64,000 nucleotides of DNA from an uncultured Saprospiraceae bacterium (GTDB lineage: Bacteria > Bacteroidota > Bacteroidia > Chitinophagales > Saprospiraceae), in NCBI GenBank assembly GCA_937981555.1, contig CALJOK010000053.1:1-64000 (forward strand), given 5' to 3'. The notes under the pieces were generated by a model. It searched no databases, was not told the origin of the DNA, and saw nothing but the letters and a program-made list of their open reading frames with translations. Below, in pieces: positions 54,909 to 61,455 of this stretch. The stretch's first letter is position 1; each line of letters begins with the position of its first letter. The translations under genes were made by a program, and so were the position numbers.

Positions 54909-55889
54909 ATGGACATATCGGTTGTAGTACCTCTTTTTAACGAAGACGAATCTTTGACTGAACTCGAAGGATGGATTCGAAAAGTGATGGAAGAAAATAA
55001 TTTCAGCTATGAAATTATGATGGTCGATGATGGAAGTACCGACAATTCTTGGAAAGTCGTTCAAGGTCTTTCCGAACTCAATCCAAATGTCAAAGGCATA
55101 AAATTCCGAAGAAATTATGGAAAATCTGCAGCTTTGCATACTGGCTTTCAAGCGGTGCAAGGCGATGTAGTGATTACGATGGATGCAGATTTGCAAGATA
55201 GTCCAGACGAGATTCCTGAGCTGTTTAGAATGATCAAAGAAGATAAATTTGATTTAGTTTCAGGTTGGAAAAAGAAACGTCACGATCCACTTTCCAAAAC
55301 AATTCCTACCAAATTATACAATGGAGTTACTGGCATGATGACTGGTATAAAATTGCATGATATGAATTGTGGATTGAAAGCTTATCGAAAAGAAGTAGTT
55401 AAAACAATAGAAGTATATGGTGAAATGCATCGCTATATTCCGGTAATGGCAAAGTGGGCAGGCTTTAAAAATATAGGTGAAAAAGTAGTGGTACATCAAG
55501 CTCGAAAATTTGGCGTTACCAAGTTTGGAGGTTTAGAAAGATTCATTCGAGGGCCATTGGATTTGTTGTCGATTGTGTTTGTGGGGAAATTTGGAAAACG
55601 TCCGATGCACTTTTTTGGGAGTATGGGAGCGATTATGTTTACCGTTGGATTTGGGTTGTTCTTTTGTTTAGGAGCGAGAAAAATCTGGAATCTATTTAAT
55701 GAAATACCAGCTAAGAATATTGCAGATATCTCATGGTTTTATATTGGATTGACGGCGATGATTATGGGAACACTTTTATTTTGCACAGGATTTTTAGCGG
55801 AGCTAGTTTCTCGAAATGCTCCTTTGCGAAATGCATATTTGATTGAAACTAAAATTAGAATTGAAGAAAATGAGAATGCGACTTCCTAG
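54909..55889 (+). CDS. GT2-family glycosyltransferase (DPM/undecaprenyl type)
   Basis: This 326-residue protein has a GT-A domain with VVPLFNEDESLTEL, MVDDGSTDNSW and DADLQDSPDEIP (DxD and catalytic region). Two C-terminal membrane helices (about 233-255 and 270-296) follow, as in enzymes that transfer sugars to a lipid carrier. The MNCGLKAYRKEVV and RKFGVTKFG segments are typical of this group. The sugar is unknown. It leads a run of sugar genes to 59766. Confidence 0.92.
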   Translation: MDISVVVPLFNEDESLTELEGWIRKVMEENNFSYEIMMVDDGSTDNSWKVVQGLSELNPNVKGIKFRRNYGKSAALHTGFQAVQGDVVITMDADLQDSPDEIPELFRMIKEDKFDLVSGWKKKRHDPLSKTIPTKLYNGVTGMMTGIKLHDMNCGLKAYRKEVVKTIEVYGEMHRYIPVMAKWAGFKNIGEKVVVHQARKFGVTKFGGLERFIRGPLDLLSIVFVGKFGKRPMHFFGSMGAIMFTVGFGLFFCLGARKIWNLFNEIPAKNIADISWFYIGLTAMIMGTLLFCTGFLAELVSRNAPLRNAYLIETKIRIEENENATS

Positions 55890-55916
55890 GAAGGAGAAAG
55901 GTTTGCCAACTAAATT

Positions 55917-57053
55917 ATGAGTGATAAAAAAAAGATAATCATCATCGGTCCAGCGCATCCACTTCGAGGAGGAATTGCAGTTTTCAATGAACGCTTGGCG
56001 GAAGTTTTACAAGAGGATGGACACGAGGTAATGATCTATTCTTTTAGTTTACAATATCCCAATTTTTTATTTCCAGGGAAAACTCAATACTCTGAAGATC
56101 CACCACCTACCCAACTTAATATTCAAGTAAAGGTCAATTCTGTTAATCCATTTAATTGGATAAAAGTAGGTCGTGAAATTCAGCGAATGAAACCCGATAT
56201 CGTCATCGGTAGATTTTGGTTGCCATTTATGGGGCCTTGTTTTGGAACCATTCTTCGTCTCATCAAAAGGAATAAGAAAACGAGAATCATCGGTTTTGTC
56301 GACAATATCATTCCTCACGAAAAACGACCTGGCGATTTTCTTTTTGCCAAATATTTTGTTGGTGCATGTGATGCTTTTTTAGTGATGTCAAAATCGGTAG
56401 AAGCGCAACTCCGTACTTTTACCAAACAAAAACTGATTGCTTTGGCAGAGCATCCTTTGTCTGATAATTTTGGAGAAGCGGTCAGTTACGAGTCAGCTTT
56501 AACGCATCTTAATTTGTCAAAAGACTTTCGATACTTATTGTTTTTTGGATTTATTCGAGACTACAAAGGATTGGATTTATTGCTCGAAGCGATGGCAGAT
56601 GAACGAGTTCGGAATTTGAAAGTAAAGCTAATTGTGGCAGGTGAATATTATTCCAATGAAGAAAAATATAAAACCCAAATTGCATCGCTAGATATTGACA
56701 ATCAATTGATTATGGCCACGAATTTTATTTCTAATGAAGAAGTGAAATACTATTTTTGTGCAGCAGATTTAATTACTCAACCTTATAAAACCGCTACCCA
56801 AAGCGGAGTTTCTAGTTTAGGATATTTTTTTGAAAAACCAATGTTAGTTACAAAGGTTGGCGGTTTGCCAGAGATTGTTCAACATGACAAAGCTGGTTAT
56901 GTGGTGGACGTCAATCCAAAATCTATTGCAGATGCAATTGTTGACTTTTATAAAAATAAGAGAAGCGAGGAATTTGTGGAACAAGTGAAAATTGATAAGA
57001 AAATGTTTTCATGGGAGGCGATGATCGAAGCACTTATGTCATTGGAGAAATAA
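55917..57053 (+). CDS. GT4-family glycosyltransferase
   Basis: This 378-residue protein is a GT-B fold enzyme. IIIGPAHPLRGGIAVFNERLAEVL is the acceptor-side start. The GT4 donor domain has LLFFGFIRDYKGLDLLLEAM, ADLITQPYKTATQSGVSSLGYFFEKPMLVTKVGGLPEIVQ and the conserved E-x7-E type region. It starts 28 nt after the GT2 gene and lies 54 nt before gmhA. The donor could be a heptose, given the neighbours, but this is a guess. Confidence 0.9.
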   Translation: MSDKKKIIIIGPAHPLRGGIAVFNERLAEVLQEDGHEVMIYSFSLQYPNFLFPGKTQYSEDPPPTQLNIQVKVNSVNPFNWIKVGREIQRMKPDIVIGRFWLPFMGPCFGTILRLIKRNKKTRIIGFVDNIIPHEKRPGDFLFAKYFVGACDAFLVMSKSVEAQLRTFTKQKLIALAEHPLSDNFGEAVSYESALTHLNLSKDFRYLLFFGFIRDYKGLDLLLEAMADERVRNLKVKLIVAGEYYSNEEKYKTQIASLDIDNQLIMATNFISNEEVKYYFCAADLITQPYKTATQSGVSSLGYFFEKPMLVTKVGGLPEIVQHDKAGYVVDVNPKSIADAIVDFYKNKRSEEFVEQVKIDKKMFSWEAMIEALMSLEK

Positions 57054-57106
57054 AAACAGTCTTTAAAAAAATCAAGATTTATCTCTTTTTCAATTACTTT
57101 TGAGAC

Positions 57107-57682
57107 ATGAATTCAAGAATTAAAGATAGTATCTCTGAGAGCATTAAAGTCAAACAAGACTTACTCGAAAATCAAGAATTATTGCAAACCATTCAAAAAG
57201 TTTCTGACGTTTGTATTCAAGCTTTGAAGCAAGGAAATAAAATTCTTTTTTGTGGAAATGGGGGAAGTGCTTCTGACGCACAGCATCTTGCAGCGGAACT
57301 TTCAGGACGATTTTATTTGGATCGAGAACCTTATTTTGCGGAAGCACTTCACGTCAATACATCCTACCTCACGGCTGTTGCTAATGATTATTCCTTCGAA
57401 GAAGTTTATAGAAGAATTGTAAAATCGAAAGGGCGAAAAGGTGATATTCTTATTTCACTTTCAACTTCAGGAAATTCCAAAAATATTATTTTGGCGATGG
57501 AAGCAGCTCAAAAATTAGAAATGATTAACGTTGCAATGTCTGGTCAGACTGGTGGCGAAATGAAAAAATATGCAGATCATTTATTGAATGCTCCTTCAAT
57601 AGACACTCCGCGAATTCAAGAATCACATATTTTGATGGGTCATATTTTTTGTGAATTAATTGAAAAAGAAATGGAGGCATAA
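57107..57682 (+). CDS. gmhA: Sedoheptulose 7-phosphate isomerase GmhA
   Basis: This 191-residue SIS-domain protein shows the GmhA pattern: FCGNGGSASDAQHLAAELSGRF, FEEVYRRIV, ISLSTSGNSKNIILAM and DTPRIQESHILMGHIFCELIE. It converts sedoheptulose 7-phosphate to D-glycero-D-manno-heptose 7-phosphate, the first step of heptose synthesis. The bisphosphatase gmhB is two genes further on; the kinase/nucleotidyltransferase gene (hldE or hddA/C) is not in the window. Confidence 0.95.
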   Translation: MNSRIKDSISESIKVKQDLLENQELLQTIQKVSDVCIQALKQGNKILFCGNGGSASDAQHLAAELSGRFYLDREPYFAEALHVNTSYLTAVANDYSFEEVYRRIVKSKGRKGDILISLSTSGNSKNIILAMEAAQKLEMINVAMSGQTGGEMKKYADHLLNAPSIDTPRIQESHILMGHIFCELIEKEMEA

Positions 57683-57706
57683 TCATCTCACAACGCTTAC
57701 GCTATT

Positions 57707-59194
57707 ATGCTTCCAAATAATTTCAACTCAAAAATATTTCGTTTTCAAGATGTGATATTCTTTATCTTAGCTTTTGGGTTAATTATTTATACATCTTCCC
57801 GAGCTACTTTTCTCAGCTTAACTTGCGATGAAGCGAGTACTTACTTTAGTCATGTTCCTAATTCTATTTGGACTTGTTTCTTTTCAGAATCATGTTGGAC
57901 TGATGCAAATAATCATTTGCTTAATACTTTTTTGATGCAGGTTTCGACAAGTGCATTTGGTGTTTCTGAATGGACTTTGCGATTACCCAATTTGTTAGGC
58001 CATTTAATTTATTTGATTTTTTCTATTCTTTTAGTTCGGAGATATTCCAATAATCTATGGATCGGAATCGCCGGTTTTTGTTTGTTGAATTTGAATCCAT
58101 TTTTGATGGAGTTTTTTTCCTTGGCAAGAGGGTATGGTCTAGGAGTAGGGTGGATGATGATGAGTATTTATTTTTTATTTCGCTGGGTGGAAAGTGGAAA
58201 GTTAAGTTTGGGAATGTATTGTTATGGTGGAGCTTTTTTAGCGGTTTTAAGTAATTTTATTTTTCTTAATTATTGGGCAAGCGCAACAGCAATTTTTATT
58301 TTTTTTATTTTGGAAAAACAATTTTTTGTAAAAAATGAAAAACCAAAAAGTAATTTCTTGCAATCAATTGGACTCCCCGTTTTGTTTTCCTTTACTTTAT
58401 TTTTTTTAATAAAAAACCCAATTCAGTTTTTGCAATCGAAGGGAGAGTTTGTTTATGGAGCAGAAGGTTTGGCGGAAAGTTTTGTAGGAATGATAAGAGC
58501 GAGTTTGATGAGTCAAGGATATTTTAATCCAAATACAACGACTATTTTTGTTTTTATATCTTTGTGTTTATTGAGCTTTTCCATATTTTTTGGCGTTTCG
58601 TATTTTTTCAAAAAAAGAAATAACTCTTTTTCAAAAATTCATTTTGCTGGAATTAGTTTGATGGTTTTGATGGTTTTGGCAATGGTAGTTCAATATTATT
58701 TATTAGAGGTCAAATATTTAATAGGACGAAAATCAACGATGTTAATTCCATTTTTTGGATTGAGCGTCTATCTATTTTTAGCATCCTTATTTCGAGAGAA
58801 AAGTAAAAGTTGGACTATTGGTTTTGCTCTTTTGATTACTGTTTTTTCATTTAATCATTTTTATAGAACTTTTGATTTGAAGGAAACGGTGGAGTGGGAT
58901 TATGATGCTTATACGAAAGATATGATTCAATATTTAGAGGAAAATTTAGAAGAGAATCAGGAAATAGATTTAGGTGTTTTTTGGATATATGGGCCGGCGA
59001 GTGAGTTTTATAAAGAATATTTTTTGATCAAAAAGATTGGGGAAGTAGTGCGTTTAGATGAAGAGGATTTTGAAAAAAATGATGCGTTTGATTTTATTTA
59101 TGTTCGGAGGGATCAAGTGGATTTGGTGAAAGATAAATATGTTTTGGAAAAGGAATTTGGAACAACTGGGGTTTTATTTAAAAAGAAAAAATAA
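57707..59194 (+). CDS. GT-C-like multi-span membrane protein
   Basis: This 495-residue protein has about eleven membrane segments. The first periplasmic loop carries LTCDEASTYFSHVP, an acidic motif like that of PMT/ArnT-type lipid-linked sugar transferases. LPNLLGHLIYLIFSILLVRR is likewise typical of that group. The last 100 residues form a soluble domain. It lies between gmhA and gmhB, so it probably transfers a lipid-linked sugar; acceptor and sugar are unknown. Confidence 0.75.
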   Translation: MLPNNFNSKIFRFQDVIFFILAFGLIIYTSSRATFLSLTCDEASTYFSHVPNSIWTCFFSESCWTDANNHLLNTFLMQVSTSAFGVSEWTLRLPNLLGHLIYLIFSILLVRRYSNNLWIGIAGFCLLNLNPFLMEFFSLARGYGLGVGWMMMSIYFLFRWVESGKLSLGMYCYGGAFLAVLSNFIFLNYWASATAIFIFFILEKQFFVKNEKPKSNFLQSIGLPVLFSFTLFFLIKNPIQFLQSKGEFVYGAEGLAESFVGMIRASLMSQGYFNPNTTTIFVFISLCLLSFSIFFGVSYFFKKRNNSFSKIHFAGISLMVLMVLAMVVQYYLLEVKYLIGRKSTMLIPFFGLSVYLFLASLFREKSKSWTIGFALLITVFSFNHFYRTFDLKETVEWDYDAYTKDMIQYLEENLEENQEIDLGVFWIYGPASEFYKEYFLIKKIGEVVRLDEEDFEKNDAFDFIYVRRDQVDLVKDKYVLEKEFGTTGVLFKKKK

Positions 59195-59196
59195 TT

Positions 59197-59766
59197 ATGG
59201 AAAATACAGGGTGGACACTTTTTTTAGATCGAGATGGAGTGATTAATCGCAGACTGGTTGGAACTTACGTCAAGCGGTGGGAAGATTTTGAATTTACGCA
59301 TCGTGCTTTGGAGGCGATTAATATTTTTGGAAAACACTTTGATACTATAGTTGTAGTGACCAATCAGCAATGTATTGGAAAAGGAGAATTGACTACTGAT
59401 GAACTCGATTTGATTCATGACAATATGAAAAAGGAAGTTGAAACGGCTGGAGGATTTATCAATAAAGTTTATTATTCTCCCAATTTAAAAGCTGAAAATT
59501 CACCTTCTCGAAAACCGAATCCAGGAATGGGGTGGCAAGCAAAAAGAGATTTTCCAAAAATAAATTTCCAAGAATCCATCATGGTTGGAGACTCGTTTTC
59601 AGATATGGAATTTGGTTGGCAACTGGGAACTAAAACTGTTTTTATCGAAGGCAAAGAAGAGGAAACGGAACGGACTAGGCAAATTCCAGTAGATGGGAGA
59701 TTTGAAAATTTGTGGCAATTAGCGGAATATTTAGAGTCTCCTCAGTCTGACTTAATTACCTTTTAG
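59197..59766 (+). CDS. gmhB: D-glycero-D-manno-heptose 1,7-bisphosphate phosphatase GmhB
   Basis: This 189-residue HAD-IIIA phosphatase has the motifs FLDRDGVINRR (nucleophile and acid Asp), VVTNQQCIGKG and MVGDSFSDMEFG. GmhB removes the 7-phosphate from the heptose bisphosphate. Histidinol phosphatases have the same fold, but proximity to gmhA makes the heptose role more likely. Its start codon lies 2 nt after the stop of the preceding gene. Confidence 0.85.
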   Translation: MENTGWTLFLDRDGVINRRLVGTYVKRWEDFEFTHRALEAINIFGKHFDTIVVVTNQQCIGKGELTTDELDLIHDNMKKEVETAGGFINKVYYSPNLKAENSPSRKPNPGMGWQAKRDFPKINFQESIMVGDSFSDMEFGWQLGTKTVFIEGKEEETERTRQIPVDGRFENLWQLAEYLESPQSDLITF

Positions 59767-59892
59767 TGCTTTGATTTTGTATTAGTTATTTTTATAACTT
59801 GTTGATTATCAGTAGTTAAACGTTGTTTTTTGGCGTAATCATTGTTTTAGTAAAAGGTTGTATCTAATCATTCTAACTAAAAACACCTTTCC

Positions 59893-60441
59893 ATGAAATC
59901 ATTAATCTTAACTACTAGTTTAGTTTTAACAATAATGAGCAGCTTAATCGCTCAGAATAACTCACCAGGATTCGCTAATTCTTCCAATGCTAATAAAGCA
60001 CAATCCCAATTTGAAGGGACGCAACCAATGCCATTTCAAGCATTTGATATGAATGGGAATACTCATTTTTTGCCAGAATACAAGGGCAAAGTAGTGGTCA
60101 TTGCATTTTGGGCAACTGGGGACGAAACCTCTCGACAACAAATCAAAAGTTTAAATCGGATAAAGCGCGAATTTTCCTCAGAGGAAGTTGCAGTTATTTC
60201 TTTTGCCGAAGAAGACAAATCGGATTTAGTTTCTTTTTTGAAAAATAACAAAATTGAATACCCTGTAATTCCAAATTCAAAACCTCTTGGAGAAATTGGA
60301 TATGGTGGAGAATTGGGAGCTTCTCGAATTTTTATTTTAGATAAAAAAGGAGTTGTTCAAAAAGTAATTATTACTGAAAATGAAGAAGAGATGGGAGCTT
60401 ATAATATGATGAAACCAATTATCAAAGAGATGATGAAATAA
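59893..60441 (+). CDS. Secreted thioredoxin-fold protein without active-site cysteines
   Basis: This 182-residue protein has a signal peptide (1-20, ending LIAQ) and a TlpA/redoxin-type thioredoxin domain (about 45-182). Where catalytic members have FWATWCGPCR, this one has FWATGDETSR (72-81), so both redox cysteines are gone. The cis-proline loop (GASRIFILDKKG) is also altered. It is unlikely to exchange disulfides and may act as a binding or chaperone-like protein, or perform another role. It stands alone, with ribA convergent. Confidence 0.85.
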   Translation: MKSLILTTSLVLTIMSSLIAQNNSPGFANSSNANKAQSQFEGTQPMPFQAFDMNGNTHFLPEYKGKVVVIAFWATGDETSRQQIKSLNRIKREFSSEEVAVISFAEEDKSDLVSFLKNNKIEYPVIPNSKPLGEIGYGGELGASRIFILDKKGVVQKVIITENEEEMGAYNMMKPIIKEMMK

Positions 60442-60474
60442 GGATTTGATAAAATAATTAGACGAGCTTATTAA

Positions 60475-60522
60475 CAAAAAAATAAAGGCTACAATTTTAA
60501 ATTGTAGCCTTTATTTTTTTAG
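60475..60522. terminator. Bidirectional terminator
   Basis: AAATAAAGGCTACAATTT pairs with AAATTGTAGCCTTTATTT; an A-tract lies on the left and a T-tract on the right. It serves both the thioredoxin-fold gene and ribA. Confidence 0.92.
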
Positions 60523-61103
60523 ATTTTGAATAAATGTCCCATCAAATCTTGTTTGGTTTTCAAGTAACCATGATTTTCTTTTTTTGGAGGAATGATGAGT
60601 GGAATTCTTTTATCAACTTCTATATCGGACTGTTGGATTGCTTTAATTTTATCGGGATTGTTGGTTAAAAGCTTAACTTTTTTAATACCTAAATCTTTCA
60701 TGATTTCGATAGCAATATCATATTTTCGAGCATCAATTTCTAAACCTAAATGAGTATTGGCATCAGCAGTATTTACTCCTGTGTCTTGAATTTTATAGGC
60801 TTTGAGTTTATTAATTAGCCCAATGCCTCGGCCTTCTTGTCGAAGATAAATAATGATACCACCTTGTTCAGCTGCAAGCTTCATTGCAGCATCTAATTGT
60901 TCACCGCATTCACAACGATGAGAGTGAAAAAGATCGCCTGTCATACACTCTGAGTGAATTCTTAAAAGAACAGATTTGGCATTGTCAAAATTCTCGTGAA
61001 CCATTGCCAAATGAGGCATTTTATCAGTTTCATCATCTGCGAAAGCAATCATATTAAAATTTCCCCAATTAGTAGGAAGCATGGCTTCTGCTTGTCTTTT
61101 CAT
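60519..61103 (-). CDS. ribA: GTP cyclohydrolase II RibA
   Basis: This 194-residue enzyme shows the zinc-binding region SECMTGDLFHSHRCECGEQLDAA, the catalytic YLRQEGRGIGLINKLKAY and the C-terminal LGLEIDARKYDIAIEIMKDLGIKKVKLLTNNP. It is the monofunctional form, without a fused RibB domain. It opens the imidazole ring of GTP to start riboflavin synthesis. The FHSHRCEC variant keeps all three cysteines. Confidence 0.95.
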   Translation of the reverse strand: MKRQAEAMLPTNWGNFNMIAFADDETDKMPHLAMVHENFDNAKSVLLRIHSECMTGDLFHSHRCECGEQLDAAMKLAAEQGGIIIYLRQEGRGIGLINKLKAYKIQDTGVNTADANTHLGLEIDARKYDIAIEIMKDLGIKKVKLLTNNPDKIKAIQQSDIEVDKRIPLIIPPKKENHGYLKTKQDLMGHLFKI

Positions 61104-61131
61104 GTCTCTTTTTTCCAGTTTTTTTTAAATA

Positions 61132-61139
61132 CAAATATA
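61132..61139 (-). promoter_or_regulatory. -7 box of ribA
   Basis: TATATTTG on the minus strand fits TAnnTTTG exactly and gives a leader of about 20 nt. The -33 box is not clear. Confidence 0.4.
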
Positions 61140-61455
61140 ACCAACTTCTAGGTGGAAAAGTTTATATGAGTTTAATATGTCTGTAAAAAAAAGATATAGG
61201 AATAAACTAGAATTTATAACTTTCCTTCTGTGGTATAGTTATTGTTTTCTTTAATAAACATTAGAGAAAATGTCCATTTATTGGATGTTTTTGGATTACA
61301 TTTAACTTACTAGAATCTTACCTTTTTTCTTACCAAAACTTTACTCTCTACCAATTTTACTCTCTAAATTTTTTAATTATTGATCACCCTTATCGGATGG
61401 ATTTTCAATGTGTAAAATGTTGATTGTCAGTATGTTGTGATTTTCACTTGATTTA
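61140..61455. other. Intergenic region between ribA and the large secreted gene
   Basis: AT-rich, with no gene or strong hairpin seen. It should hold the promoter of the rightward gene, but no convincing -33/-7 pair was found. Confidence 0.45.

Noticed and set aside
57095-57102. TACTTTTG box directly before the gmhA start, which would make the mRNA leaderless
   Set aside because: There is no -33 element, the gene lies in a tight same-strand run, and an 8-nt partly degenerate match is expected by chance in AT-rich DNA.
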